DNA of 64,000 bases from Mytilus californianus (GCF_021869535.1 NW_026262668.1:74111558-74175557), one strand, 5' to 3'. Positions 12,885 to 25,396 are shown, numbered from the stretch's first letter. Translations and numbers: made by a program. Notes: generated from the sequence alone by a model not told the origin.

Positions 12885-13130
12885 CCGATTTATACTTTCC
12901 CCGACCGGTTGTTAATTTTTCCTCTCTAATTCTTAGATTATTTTTACTTCCACGACCGGTAGTTTATTTTTTTTCTGTTATGCTTAGTTGATTTACACTT
13001 TCCCCCACCGGTTGTTAATTTTTTGTCTCAAATTGATACCAAATTTTATTGCCATGACCGGAAGTTAATTTCTTCTCTCTAATTTTTAGTCGATTTATAC
13101 TTTCCACGACCAGTTAGTTGATTATATTTT
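12885..13130 (+). repeat. Minisatellite, about 49-bp unit, 5 diverged copies
   Basis: Units run TCTCTAATTCTTAGT, then CGATTTATACTTTCC, then CGACCGGTTGTTAATTT, near 12885, 12930, 12975, 13025 and 13075. Block B has only single units near 43465 and 43850, so the array expanded, or was kept, only in block A. It lies next to where exon 1 is missing. Confidence 0.65.
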
Positions 13131-14339
13131 CTATATTCAAAGTTTAATTTAATCTTAACTTTTCATTGTTATTGTGACGTCACTGAAACGGAGGCCCTTT
13201 CTGATGATGCCACAACGATTATTGTCTCCTGTCAGGTTTAGACCGGCATAATATTTAACTCTAAAATTGTTGGAATTTAGTTATTTATTACTTCATATAT
13301 TAATCTATTTTCTATCTTTCTACTTATTGTAATTTTACGTTAGGGTGAACAATACAGATTTTAAAATATTGTTTATACACTGAAGTGCGAAAAACAAAAC
13401 AAAAAAAGAAATAAAAAAAATTAATATTCAATGATTGGTTATCGGATTTTTCAGAAAAAAAGGATCTTAATCTCATTTAAAATGAACTGTTATTAATGTG
13501 AATGTTACAACAACAACAAAAAATCAGTAGATTTTCTTTCTTAATATCGGTTATTCCAAATAAATAAAAAGAAAAGCATGAGAAAAAAGAAAAAAAAAAC
13601 ATGAACTTTTGATTATTACACTGTTAACACTACACTTTTTTTTACTATATATTTACAAAAATATACAAAAGATTTGAAAACAAGATATATAATATATCCA
13701 GAACTCCCTGATGAAATATACATACGTACCGATTGATTTAATAATGAATTTCAATTTCCCTTTTCGGTACTAGTTAGCAAACTTATTCAACATTACGAAC
13801 AAAGAGTCACGTTGAAAACTGACCAAAGACTGAAAGGCAAGCTTCTTTTGTTCTACATTAAATATTGCTTAAGGTGAAATTAAACTTTTCCATTAGTTTT
13901 GGTCACATTTACATTAGCACGTTTCTTAGCCCAGAAATTAAATATACATTGTAATAGACCATATCATATAAGCATATTTCTAGGCATTAATAACAACTTA
14001 TACGAATCATATGTACGTATATTATGTCACGTGTATAATGTCTTTCATACCAATAGAAACATTATGTATTTGTATTCTGCCTAAAACTTTTACAACAAAA
14101 AGTTACCGGTAAGTGTATGAATTTACCCTTTTACATACTTACAAGTAAAAACCAAATGTTCAGAGAACAAGTGAAGGTCTTTCCATCTACGAATGCACAC
14201 TCGCTAATCATCAAAACTGATGTGATTTTGAAAATAGATATGCAAACAATTCATTTTGTGAAATAAAATAGCGTAAAAATATCTGCGGTTTAAAAGTCAC
14301 TTAAAATTTAAACAAACTAATTGTGGTCAGATTATGGTT

Positions 14340-16970
14340 TGGGTTCAGTTTACACAGAAGGAGATGGTGGGACTGGCTTTAGTCAGACTGAAATTGAGAT
14401 AACATAATTTTGATAATGATGTTCATAAGGTTCATAAAGGTTCATATAACATACCTACTTTACAAAATACCATAGACAATGCGGATTTCAGACACACTAT
14501 ATATGCGGACAGTGACAAGTGCAACCGGTTCAAAAAATGTTTTAGGTCAAGTATATAAGCCGATAACAGTCCATTCTGTAAAATATTGCTAGAGGCTTAT
14601 ATCTTACTTAAAATATTGTTTAACTTGTCAAAGAAAATGAAAAAAGTAAACAAATACAAAGTTTTGTTAAGATATATTTTCATCAAGCCTGTAAATTGTT
14701 TTGGATAAATTTTATTAATATTATCCTACATGTTGGCCCCTTTAAACAGTGACGCAAGTTAAAAAATATAAAAAAAAAGTACAGCTGACATTGGCGTATC
14801 TAGAGTTGAAATGATGTGGATGACAAACTATGGCCGAGCGTAGCGAGGCGAAAATGTTTTGGACCATTTTATGCAGCGGCACTTCTGTATATGGAACTTC
14901 GGAATATAGGAACCGAAGTGACCCCCCCTCTCCGGAATTTGAGCCTCCCCATGGGGTTTTTGATTTTTGATTACTTGGCCTTTTTAGTGATTATATGTTT
15001 ATTTTGCCAAAACATTTGTGATTATGAAATAACTTTGACCTCCACCCCCACCCCACCCCCCAAATGAGGGCCTCGATTTTCTTGTCATGAAGCGACGACC
15101 TTGCGTGTATGCAAGGTTACAAAATGTATAATATTCTGTTAAAATATAAGAGGTTTATTTTATTGAAAATAAAATTAATATTTGTACCTAGATGAAAACA
15201 TGTCTCTATAATTGAGTTAAATCGATCTATGAGTTTGACTGTCCCTCTGGTATCTTTCGTCCCTCTTTTTATCACGTCGTCTTTCGTGTCACAAGAAGCA
15301 ATATCAGGGTTGGTGGTTTAGTTGTTGGTAACGTTACTACGTTAGATGTAGAAGCCATCGCTCCGCTTGGCTCAATTTCAGATGACACATATCCGCGGTT
15401 CTGCGTATCATCATCCTCTGCGCTTGTCGTAGCCGACGACGTAGACTTTTTACGAAAAAAGTCGAGAACACTTTTCTTTGATTTATCGATCCTGTTTACA
15501 TAAACTAAATGAAGAACAAACACGGACCGACCACGCATACTGCTTCGGAAATGATTGGGCGTTATCCTCATATCCTCACCCTTGTTACATTCGGAGTTTA
15601 TCTGCTGCGAACACATGCAACTAAATATATAGTTTTATAAATTTTTGTGGGGTCAAAATGATGTGGATGCTTGAGCAACTGAGCATACATGCAAGCTACG
15701 CCACTGCTTGAAGGTAAACTATATGTATAGCTACATGTACATTAGAGAGTTCCAATAAAATGACTTTACTCGACATAACCGACCTAACTCAACGTATATC
15801 GTCCTATTGCATCGAAGCATGACGGAGGGGAGCATACACTGCATGCATTTTTTGCTCTGTGAACACGCATTTTTTGCTGATATAGATTTAATGTAAAAAT
15901 CAACCCCAACTACTTTTTTTAATCTTTAAATATTTTGTCATTAAATGTTTAATGATTTTATTGACAAAAATATTTTAATGGAATAAATAAGCTAGCAACT
16001 TGTAATCAAATACACCCATCATTTCACTTGACCCATATTTCAGTTCTTCTCAACATATGAATTTTAAAAACTACCAAGTAAACATTTATCATGAAAATAT
16101 TGAAATAATGAAATCCGAAGCGAGAAGGTTATCTCTTTTTTTGTTTTTATAAGTTTTAACGTTTAAAAAGTGGATCCAAACACACCCGAATGTAAAAGGT
16201 ATATAATTAGACGTGGGCAGAAATTCATATCATTGATACATTTATCAAAAAGTACTTTTTAGTCTTTAACTATAATAATGCATGGGACGAGGTTTTGATC
16301 ATGTATTATACCTAAACGTGCATTCGCGGATACAGGGGTAGAGGGCGTACTCCCCCCTTTTGATCGCAAAGTAATTTTGAACATCTCACATTTTCCACGT
16401 TATCTATATATATACAAATGTTTAGTATAAAATCTTCCATTTTTTTTTGCGTTGCTTCGCTCGGCAGTATAAATTCAATTATCGGGAACTACGCCCTCTT
16501 TCAAATATCTTGGATCCGGCCATAATCACAAATTGTATAGCACAAACAAAAATTAAATGATTGTCGTTTGACTTTGATAAATACGTTTTAAAAACAACAA
16601 TGTTTGAACATTAGACATCTCGCACGAGATTTAAAAGTTTAAGACTACATACTGAATTGGATTTTTTCCTGGACAGTGAGCTCACTTAACACGGAAATGT
16701 GATACTTGCGTGTAATCTAATGGACACATATTCTTGTTTCTGATGTTTCTTTTAATATAAATATTCATTTATTTAGTAATATATAATCCCAGTAACAAAT
16801 AATCATGTACCTTTTACTGATAAATTATCATTACATTTTATAGAAACTACATATATTCTGCTATACAGTTATGAACACTAATGGTCCTACAGACACTCTG
16901 TGCTTTTGACGTGACACAAGGTCTTGATTTTTTAGAGTGTTTATGTACTTTTTTACTTAATTTGTGATCA
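14340..16970. other. Mostly non-coding; weak ORFs only
   Basis: Contains a GC-richer island at 14810-15070, the tail of a small dispersed element (GACTGTCCCTCTGGTATCTT near 15238), and a minus ORF at 15272-15616 annotated separately. A segment near 15750-15815 (CCAATAAAATGACTT...) recurs inverted near 20660-20700. Nothing else is recognised. Confidence 0.4.
15272..15616 (-). CDS. Uncharacterised ORF, 114 aa, possible transposon or gene fragment
   Basis: An open frame with higher GC than its surroundings and a protein-like composition: a basic start, then SKKSVLDFFRKKS, then an acidic Ser/Thr-rich stretch (TTSAEDDDTQ). A TTTATGTAAACAG sequence just before the SKKSVLDFF part could be a splice acceptor, so only the C-terminal 70 residues may be real. 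The DFFRKK motif with a following acidic Ser-rich region resembles the start of some zinc-finger/hAT-derived proteins, but I cannot confirm a family. It may equally be chance. Confidence 0.25.
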   Translation of the reverse strand: MCSQQINSECNKGEDMRITPNHFRSSMRGRSVFVLHLVYVNRIDKSKKSVLDFFRKKSTSSATTSAEDDDTQNRGYVSSEIEPSGAMASTSNVVTLPTTKPPTLILLLVTRKTT

Positions 16971-16975
16971 AATGT

Positions 16976-17330
16976 ACAAAAAAGTAGATGCGGTATGATT
17001 ACCAATGAGACAACTCTTCACAAGAGACCAAATGACACAGAAATTAACAACTATAGGCCACCGTACGACCTTCAACAATGAGCAAAGCCCATACCGAATA
17101 GTCAGCTATAAGAGACCACAAAATGACAAATGTAAAACAACAAAAACGATAAAACTAACGGCCTAATTAATGTACAAAAAAATGAACGAAAGCACAGCAA
17201 CAAATGATAACCACTGAATTACAGGCTCCTTACTTAGGACAGTCACATCCATACATAATGTGGCGGAGCTAAACATTAACGGGACCACTTACCTAATACA
17301 GTGGTGTAACAGTACGAAATAATTGATTAA
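16976..17330 (+). repeat. R1 dispersed repeat
   Basis: A well-preserved copy: GATTACCAATGAGACAACTC, then CACCGTACGACCTTC, CCCATACCGAATAGTC, AACTAACGGCC, then ACAGGCTCCTTACTTAGGAC and ACAGTGGTGTAACAGTACG at the far end. Just beyond, 17350-17420 resembles the 3' region of the Penelope-like copies at 57 kb and 60 kb. Confidence 0.75.
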
Positions 17331-18204
17331 TATCCTAGACTGGATAATTATTCTGTATTTATTAGTTGTAGTTGTTTTTAAGATAGTGTTCAGTAGCTGT
17401 GAATACTCTAAGATCGGTACATGGAGTTTATTTTGAAATACTAGTAATTGATGTTTGTGTGCTTCGTTTTAGTCGGACGAGTCAATCCCTTTCATACTGT
17501 TTTAATTATGAGTAGACAGGATCATTTGATAAACATACTTCTATGATCTCTATTTGCTGTAACTTGGACATTTAAAAAAATTATGTAGCAAAGAGATGCA
17601 TGCATAAAATAAGTTCTCGATATAAATTGGCTAAAATATCAGATAAGAATTTAGCCTCAAGCTATAAAACTTACAAGCTTTAATAAACACGACGAAGATT
17701 AAGCCTCAAGCAATAATACTTATGATGATGATGATACTGATGTATGTCTTATATCCAGCGACAAATATTACATATATATTAAGGATGATGAAATGGTAGC
17801 GATTCGCTGGATCGAATTGTCCAACAAAATAATTGAATCGAGGCAGGCCTGCTACCAGTCAATTCCATATTTAATAAAAACCTGTTTATATATTTTATGC
17901 TTTAAGTGCATATATTATTATTCTAGCAACACTTGTTTCGTTTTGATATCATTTTTTGTTGCATAGTTTGTTTGATTTTTCTCCTTGTTTCTTTGTATCA
18001 AAAAGCTTAGTTTTTATTGTAAAATGGTGTTTCACAGCTTCCATTATCCTTGTGACTTGCTATTGTTCTAATATCCAGTAGGCATGCAATTATTATTCTA
18101 AATAGTAAAAAATGTTTTTTAACTAGTAAAGATTACCGCGTTTTGATCCAGACTTCCTTACCTCTAGCATCTAAGATACATACACTGACAAAATATTGTA
18201 CCCA

Positions 18205-18330
18205 GAGGCGGATTTTGAGGGTTTTTCAGAGCCCCCCCCCCCCCCCCCCCCCATTTTGTGGGAGAAGTTTGGTTGATTATTTAGGAATTCACTGAAGTAT
18301 GACTGGAGTGGGCCCCCTCTCAGGCAGTCA
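18205..18330 (+). repeat. GCGGATTTTG-type repeat with poly-C tract
   Basis: CCAGAGGCGGATTTTGAGG is followed by an uninterrupted run of 21 C at 18232-18252. Related GC-rich fragments near 39720-39860, 49285-49580 and 52590 share the GGCGGAT start. The run length should be treated as uncertain in any assembly. Confidence 0.6.
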
Positions 18331-18549
18331 GTGGGCATCCCTGATGAAAATTTCTGGATCCGCCACTGGTACCCGCACTCATATTACAATCACCCTGTCT
18401 ATCCGTCCGCCAGTCTGTCCGTTCAACAACTATTTTCTATTTTCTCTTCAAAAGCATTAGTATGCTTAGCATGCATTCTTTTTTCGATTTATTCCTTACA
18501 CTCCTGGGGTCAAACTATCAAACAGAGTCCAAATGGTGTGAATTACGAC

Positions 18550-18900
18550 TACAGTGGCTCGTGCTGTCGTCAACAATAAGCAAATACTCATACCGTATTA
18601 TCAGATACTAGTATATAAGGCATTGACTTTGAAAAATGTAAACTTTTCAAACGAAAATAAACATTTTTACAAGAGTAAAATTAACACAAAAATGACAGAA
18701 AGTAACCAACGACATCCACTGAATTGAAAGCATCTGACTTGGGAAAGCCTATATAGAATTTGGTCTGATAGAACGCGTTTACCAGCGCTCAACACTCTGG
18801 TGTAAAAGCACAATATAAGAAAAAAACCCCTGTAAAATTCAGTTGGAAATAGCTCAACTAATCAATATTGAATTAAGCCCAAAACAATTACATTTTATGA
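18550..18900 (+). repeat. R1 dispersed repeat, diverged copy
   Basis: Blocks GTCGTCAACAATAAGCAAAT, CTCATACCGTATTATCAG and CAACGACATCCACTGAATTG follow the R1 order, but with more changes than its neighbours. Confidence 0.6.
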
Positions 18901-19007
18901 TGAAAGACACAGAGTACCGATCTTAAAGTACCCCCAGGTACTGAAAGCTGATTCTTAAATGTTAAATTACCTGAGAATATTAAACGTATTTAGTTAAAAA
19001 GAACAAC

Positions 19008-19440
19008 AAAAAAATAAGGAGATATGGTATGATTGCCAATAAGAAATGAAGTTGATGTAAGCAATGATATGCAACCGTACGGCCTTCATCAATGAGAAAA
19101 ATCCATACCGTGTAGTCGACTATAAAAGGAACCAACTTGAAAAATATGAAACAATTCAATTGAGAAAACTACCGGCCTGATTTAAAACAAAACAAGTTAC
19201 GAAAAACAAATATAACAGATATGAACCAACGACAACAAGTGAACCACCGATCTCCTGACATGGGACAGGCACATAAATTGAGTGCTCAACCCCCACCCCC
19301 TAAGCCCGGGACAGTGGTGCAACAGCACGACATAAGAACAACCTGTAAAAACCTTTCTTCAGAGAGCTTGGTTTACACATATATACATATTCAAAGTAAT
19401 TATTGATATAAAATGTGTTTTCAGCCGTGTATCACCTTCA
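19008..19440 (+). repeat. R1 dispersed repeat
   Basis: Starts at AATAAGGAGATATGGTATGA and contains GCAACCGTACGGCCTTC, the GAACCAACGACAACAAGTG segment and a GGGACAGTGGTGCAACAGC block near the end. It is one of the longer copies. Confidence 0.75.
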
Positions 19441-19449
19441 ATGGTGATC

Positions 19450-20790
19450 ATATGCATGGATATGTCGTAGAGTTTAACTTTTATATATAAATATATACTT
19501 CTAATGCGAGACAAAAATTGAAACTAAAAATTTTTGCTTAACTCAATCAATATGTAACAGTTTTAGAATCCACTTCTAATTGGATTAGTAAGAGTTGTCT
19601 TAATCCAAAAACAACTATGACGATATCAAGCCTTACTTATTAAAAGTACATTTTGAAAAGAAAATTACTGTAAAGACTGTATTGGCAATATAGTTGTCTT
19701 AAAAGTATATAAATTGACATTCTCGTCCACTTTTAATCAGAGATACCTGGGACAGGACATTTTTTAACCCATTTACTATGAACTATTAATTGATATTTTA
19801 CTATCCACAGCGGTCAATGTTTATATGCAGATTAGTAATCAATTGCAAATCAAGTACACCTTCCAAATTACAATCTATATAACGAATTGGTGTTCACATT
19901 TATTTACATATATCATTATTAATTACAAAATTCTTTTTTTTTAATGTTAGTTGACTTTTATTTGAAAGAAAACTGTATGTCAACTATTAAAATTTAAAGA
20001 AGTACAAGACCTGTATTAATTATTTTTAAATATACACATCCCTTTGTCGAACGTTTTCCCTTGGGAAAAAATCGGAGATTGTAAATAAACAAGATTAACT
20101 GCAGAAGAATAGATCGTTTGAAATGATGCTCAATAAAGTATGATGCAATCCCAGTTATCAACTTTAACAGAGACAAATTCTGACTAACACTTTGAATTCG
20201 ATATTTCTGAAATTGCTATAAAAATTTCTGTCATATAATAAATACCCAAGGAAATTAAATATTATAAAACATTAAGAGACGAAAGGAAAAAGGGACACCA
20301 ATCTGATAACGACAAATAAAAGCACGTCAAATATTAAATAATAAAAGGTTCATTTGCAAAGTATATCAAAAAACAAAGTCATGGTAAAAACCATGAAAGA
20401 CAACTCAAATCAATCGTATGATAGGTAAAGATACGTATATATACGTGGTCTTATGACAGTGAAGTTTTGGCGGGAATCTCAATAATCACGTGATATATAA
20501 AAATCATGATTTCTATCGTTTTTCATCATCTCAGAAATACTTGATATTGATAAAATTTATCCTGAATGGATTTTATAGTTTAGGAATACTTAGATAAAAC
20601 TTGAATGACGCATTTAACAAAATTAACAGGTTAGCAATAACCGGTCCCGTTACGTGCGTACGTCGAGTTAGGTACGTATGTCATTTTATTGGAAATCTCT
20701 ATTAAGACCTAGTACAGGTGTATCATGCTTTTTACGAGCGCTAAGACTACATTATACATTTTCTGGGAAGTCCTTCACATGATTTTGGTG
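19450..20790. other. Non-coding, nothing recognised
   Basis: AT-rich sequence with stops in all frames. Near 20640-20700, ACGTGCGTACGTCGAGTTAG and the following bases recur inverted near 15750-15815. Confidence 0.4.
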
Positions 20791-20797
20791 TCTAAAA

Positions 20798-21004
20798 ATG
20801 GATAAAGACGATGAAAGTTTATTCTTAATGCAAAATCCTTTCCGACAAGAAGATAGCGATGTCGAATATAGTGATTTCGTTGTTGCAAACTTTAGATTAA
20901 ATTCAAATTTGTGTTCAAATATATCCGATTGCAGTGCGGACAACGAGGAGGATTTCGTTATAGCAGCTAATAATGGCAAGTTTTACATATATTTTAAAAT
21001 GTAG
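20798..21004 (+). CDS. Uncharacterised acidic ORF, possible first exon
   Basis: 68 codons with a good start context (AAAAATGG), acidic and Ser/Asn-rich (MDKDDESLFLMQNPFRQ, then EDSDVEYSDFVV). The composition looks more protein-like than its surroundings. A possible splice donor lies inside the ORF, at GGCAAGTTTT near 20974-20983, which would make this a first exon, but I could not find an acceptor downstream that keeps the frame. No domain is recognised. The region 22300-22757 contains two further weakly protein-like stretches that might belong to it. Confidence 0.3.
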   Translation: MDKDDESLFLMQNPFRQEDSDVEYSDFVVANFRLNSNLCSNISDCSADNEEDFVIAANNGKFYIYFKM

Positions 21005-21009
21005 TCCTC

Positions 21010-22835
21010 TCCTATTACTTCCTTATTCCTTCTTGGTTTTATTTCTCATTAGGCTGTTAGTCGAATGAAAAAAAAAATGAAAAACACAAGAAGCTTGAGG
21101 ACAGGTTCACGTTACAGAAAAGGTTCAACCATATCGAGTGCCTCGCAGTCGATTTTATTTCAAATACAACACTATAAAATATAATGAATGAGCACACATG
21201 AAGAGGTAACAAGCGTGCAAACAATTTAAATCTTTTGTTGTTCATCGGAATTCCCCCCTTTTATATTATTTCAATGAATTTTAAAAGTATTATGATCCAA
21301 ATATAATATCTTTTACTTGCAAAAACGAATTAATATAGTTATAATATCTAAAATCATCGCCATGAAATATCCGGAAATCAAGAAATCGATCAGACGTATT
21401 CACCTACTATACATGAAAAAAATATATTGATTCATAAACTTCCCGTATGACTTCCTCGTTCACAGAAATTGACCTTGACTCGGCGGTTGTTTTGCAAGAC
21501 ACAGTTAATGTTTACCCAAACCGGATCACCTAAATACTACCGACCCCCCCCCTTTCCGGTTTTTTCTGCAAGGTTCGTTTCGCTCATGTTTTATTTTATT
21601 TGCGTATTGCTGTCCTTTTTTTTTCATGTTTAGTACCGAAATATATTTTTGTCAAATTTTCTTTCTAAACAAAGCATTGTAAGTGTAGATATCCTTGATT
21701 TTGTGCTTAATATATATTCATTGTATTCAATCAATTTAACTTTTGAGATGTCAAGTCAAGTGTTTAAAACTGTCCATTATTACATTGGAAAGAAACAAAT
21801 GTAATTCGTATTTTGACATTATATATAGTAAAAATACCTTTGTAAATAACTTTCCCTTTTTAACTCAATTCACTGCAGGAAAGGGTTTTATGTTCAAATT
21901 GATATTAAACAATTACAAACTGTCTAAAAACTTATTTAACAAACATATGATCAAATCTAGCAACTGCGTTTATTAAATTTCAAGAGACTACATTGGTTTC
22001 TAAAAAAACACGATCGCTACGAACAAAGTGCGAATCGGACACACGATTAATTTCTTTAACCTGCGGTAACGTGTTCCTTTTTTCTGTTTCTTATATTCAC
22101 CGTCGTTGATAAGCGAAGTTTTGTATTATTCCTTTACAGGAATGATATCAGATTTTTTAATAAAAAAAATAAGAAAATCATCGCCGACACCTGAAAATTA
22201 TAAAACTGTTGTAGCCCCTAGTTCATGAAGCAAGTTCTCGATTTGCACTTTGTACACGGGGTGAGGTTATGTTGTTAATCAAATTATTAATTAGCTATTT
22301 TGTCCAAGGAACATTCAGTGGCTTGCACATCAACACTTAGTAAAACATCTACTTCAGATGAACGATTTCTCCTAATTATGATAATAGACTTATTTTACTT
22401 GAGGTTCGCGTATTGCGGCATGATCTATCAAACGTTAGAAGCATTATTTTATTTTCTTTCATTTTCATTGTATCTGAAAATATTTTAAGAAGAATGAGAA
22501 CAACACAGACGTCGATTTTTATATCCAAAGGCGGACGAGGATATCAAAAATCTTGTCATAAAAGAAATACAATTAAGCACCAAAAAAAAAAAAAACTTAC
22601 TACGAGCATTGTCAACCAAATTGGTGCTAAAGAAGACAACCCAAAACTTGAGAAAAATGGCTGTGAAATAAGCATTGGCGCTGGCAGTGTTAAAATCAAT
22701 TTAAATTTTTTTTTTCAAGAAACCGTCTTGATGTGTGACGAAATTTTTGTATTGTAAAGTGACCTTAAAAAAAATGTTTTTGGTGTACTAGTAACTGTCA
22801 TTTGTTCTTTCGTTTTTATTTTTTTATTTATTGAT
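21010..22835. other. Non-coding or unresolved; two weak ORFs
   Basis: Mostly AT-rich. A plus ORF at 22494-22757 ends in a Lys- and Asn-rich segment and reads as protein-like in two different frames, so it is probably decayed or chance. No domain is recognised. Confidence 0.35.
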
Positions 22836-22839
22836 TTCA

Positions 22840-22956
22840 TTTACCTGTAAGTATCAATTATGCTATCTTTAGCTGACCAATATTTTTAAGAAGAGTAGGG
22901 TTATTCTTACACATATTGGATAGTTAAAGGTAACATAATGGTTTCTTACAGGTAAA
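22840..22956. repeat. Imperfect palindrome, 117 bp (MITE-like or hairpin RNA)
   Basis: The left arm starts TTTACCTGTAAG at 22840 and the right arm ends with its exact complement CTTACAGGTAAA at 22956. The arms are about 55 bp and roughly three-quarters complementary, with a short loop. A transcript would fold into one long hairpin. Confidence 0.65.
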
Positions 22957-23734
22957 TAATAGTCCAATCACTGAAATATAGAACGGGAACAGCAATAGAA
23001 TTACATCACAACAATGTTTTGATTTGAAATCCAAACTCGAGGATATTTTTTCTATTCTAGAATCTGAAGTAAAAAATGATAATAATATTCCAAAATACAT
23101 ACATAAATCAAAATTAAATAGTCGAAATTATCAAAACTATTGATCCGATTAAGACATTGGGATCAGATTGATCAGTCACAGAATGCTGAAAATATGCCCT
23201 TCGAAATGGGAGGTTCCTTTACAAATCAAATTAAAAAATCTTCAACAATGCAAATATCAATCTAGCTTGAAGATTGTACTTAACATTGCTGTTTCAAACA
23301 AAAAATGAGGTGTCAAATTGACAGAAACCGGGATTTCTGTAGTTTGAAAGTAACCATTGTTGAACATAAGCTAATAAGGACGAAATTGATGTATTCTAAT
23401 GTACGGCACTTTCAGGCATGTTTGATATACATGTGTACCACGTTCTGTGCCTATTTTCCAATTGTTTTTCTTGACTTCCATTTTGTCAGCAGTAAAAGCA
23501 CATTAAAAATTGAAAAGCAATGACTCATAAGTTATTTAGGACCATGATAACTGCTGAACGGTAAAAGTATTTATCGAATTTGACCTCCATTTTGTCTTCA
23601 GTAACAACATATTAAAATTTAAAAGGCGTTGGTTGAACGATTCCTAAGTATTTTCACTGAAATTATTGGCTGCCGACGCTCTCCCGCCTTCCGTATGTTT
23701 AATTTCCTATTTTTTTCCTTCACAATACCCCGTT

Positions 23735-23950
23735 CAAAAGGGCGATTCGTCATTACCCTTAACTATAGGCAAATATATTAAAAAGTTGCGTAGATAAAAT
23801 CATTGAAAAAATAGTTCTAAAACATATATTAAATCCTCTCCATATGAATAACCTCATTTACGAATATCAGTTTGGTTTTTTGGCAGAATATTCAACGGTG
23901 CACCAGCTATCATTGGATACACGGAAACGAATGTCATTAATCGATGTATA
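23735..23950 (+). pseudogene. LINE reverse-transcriptase fragment
   Basis: One frame from about 23795 reads IIEKIVLKHILNPLHMNNL and then IYEYQFGFLAEYSTVHQL, which matches the conserved RT block around the QFGF/ST motif of jockey/CR1-like LINEs. Stops precede it and follow it within 60 bp, and no catalytic box is present. It lies just upstream of the hammerhead array. Confidence 0.6.
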
Positions 23951-24328
23951 ATGTACGAGTATTGATATACTGTTCGGCTTAGAAAAAATTACATTCTCTC
24001 GACTGGAACCTTTTAGCAAATAGCCCCAGGAATATATCTGTTCAGAACTCGTTCTTCTTCTCTTACTCGGTTTCTTATTTGACTATTGACTGGGTTCCAA
24101 GTGGAATAGAAATGGTATCAATCTTTAAAACCTAACTTTGTTTATAAATTTATATATTTTTTTATAAATTTCCTGTTTACAAAATTTTGAATTTTTCGTA
24201 AAAACTAAGGATTTTCTTATCCCAGGCATAGATTACCTTAGCCGTATTTGGCACAACTTTTTGAAATTTTTGGTCCTCAATGCTCTTCAACTTTGTACTT
24301 GTTTGGCTTAATAACTATTTAGATCTGA

Positions 24329-24372
24329 GCGTCACTGATGAGTCTTATTTAGACGAAACGCGCGTCTGGCGT
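24329..24372 (+). ncRNA. Type I hammerhead ribozyme, unit 1
   Basis: Stem I 5' strand GCGTCA (24329-24334); core CTGATGA; stem II GTCT-TATTT-AGAC (24342-24354); GAA (24355-24357); stem III ACG-CG-CGT (24358-24365); cleavage base C at 24366; stem I 3' strand TGGCGT (24367-24372). All invariant hammerhead core bases are present, and stem I pairs fully with two G-U wobbles. Confidence 0.9.
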
Positions 24373-24684
24373 ATTAAATTATAATCCTGGTACCTTTGAT
24401 AACTTTTTACACCACTGGGTCGATGCCACTGCTGGTGGACGTTTCGTCCCCGAGGATATCACCAGCCCAGTAGTCAGCACTTCGGTGTTGACATAAATAT
24501 CAATTATATGGTCATTTTTATAAATTTCCTGTTTACAAAATATTGATTTTTTTAAAAAAACTAAGGATTTTCTTATCCCAGGCATAGACTACCTAAGCCG
24601 TATTTGGCACAACTTTTTGGAATTTTTGGTCATCAATGCTCTTTAACTTTGTACTTGTTTGGCTTTATAACTATTTTGATCTGA

Positions 24685-24728
24685 GCGTCACTGATGAGTC
24701 TTATGTAGACGAAACGCGCGTCTGGCGT
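24685..24728 (+). ncRNA. Type I hammerhead ribozyme, unit 2
   Basis: Same layout as unit 1: GCGTCA, CTGATGA (24691-24697), stem II GTCT-TATGT-AGAC, GAA, ACG-CG-CGT, C at 24722, then TGGCGT. The core is complete. Confidence 0.9.
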
Positions 24729-25040
24729 ATTACATTATAATCCTGGTACCTTTGATAACTATTTACACCACTGGGTCGATGCCACTGCTGGTGGACGTTT
24801 CGTCCCCAAAGGTATCACCAGCCCAGTAGTCAGCACTTCGGTGTTGACATGAATATCAATTATATGGTAATTTTTAAAAATTTCCTGTTTACAAAATTTT
24901 GAATTTTTCGATAAAACTAAGGATTTTCATATCCCAAGCATAGATTACCTTAGCCGTATTTGGCACAACTTTTTGGAATTTTTGGTCCTCAATGCTCTTC
25001 AACTTTTTACTTGTTTGGCTTTATAACTATTTTGATCTGA

Positions 25041-25084
25041 GCATCACTGATGAGTCTTATGTAGACGAAACGCGCGTCTGGCGT
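25041..25084 (+). ncRNA. Type I hammerhead ribozyme, unit 3
   Basis: Core complete; predicted cleavage after C25078. The stem I 5' strand is GCATCA against TGGCGT, giving one A-C mismatch in the middle of the helix, so it may be somewhat slower than units 1, 2 and 4. Confidence 0.85.
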
Positions 25085-25396
25085 ATTAAATTATAATCCT
25101 GGTACCTTTGATAACTATTAACACCACTGGGTCGATGCCACTGCTGGTGGACGTTTCTTCCCGAGGGTATCACCAGCCCAGTAGTCAGCACTTCGGTGTT
25201 GACTTAAATATCAATTATATGGTCATTTTTATAAATTTCCTGTTTACAAAGTTTTGCAATTTTTCGAAAAACCGAAGGATTTTCTTATCCCAAGCATAGA
25301 TTACCTTAGCCGTATTTGGCACAACTTTTTGGGATTTTTGGTCCTAAATGCTCTTCAACTTTTTACTTGTTTGGCTTTATTACTATTTTGATCTGA

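Larger units (their letters stand above)
5931..14335 (-). repeat. Segmental duplication block A (nitrate-transporter locus, degenerate copy)
   Basis: This block aligns collinearly, in the same orientation, with 33360-46270. Shared landmarks include GACTAAGACATTGCCGACG (near 6003) versus GACTAAGATATTGCTGACG (near 33421), exon 3 (6598-7359 versus 35542-36338), an R1 repeat (7410 versus 36420), exon 2 (9459-9560 versus 41989-42090), the hammerhead-like tandem units (10 kb versus 42 kb) and the upstream region ATACGTACC (13723 versus 45732). Similarity by eye is high in exons and moderate outside, broken by indels. Block A lacks coding exon 1 and has its own insertions between 10760 and 12490. 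Confidence 0.85.

Noticed and set aside
13100..13300. Possible remnant of nitrate-transporter exon 1 in block A
   Set aside because: No segment matches the exon 1 sequence in either strand; only the flanking intron and UTR sequence is recognisable.
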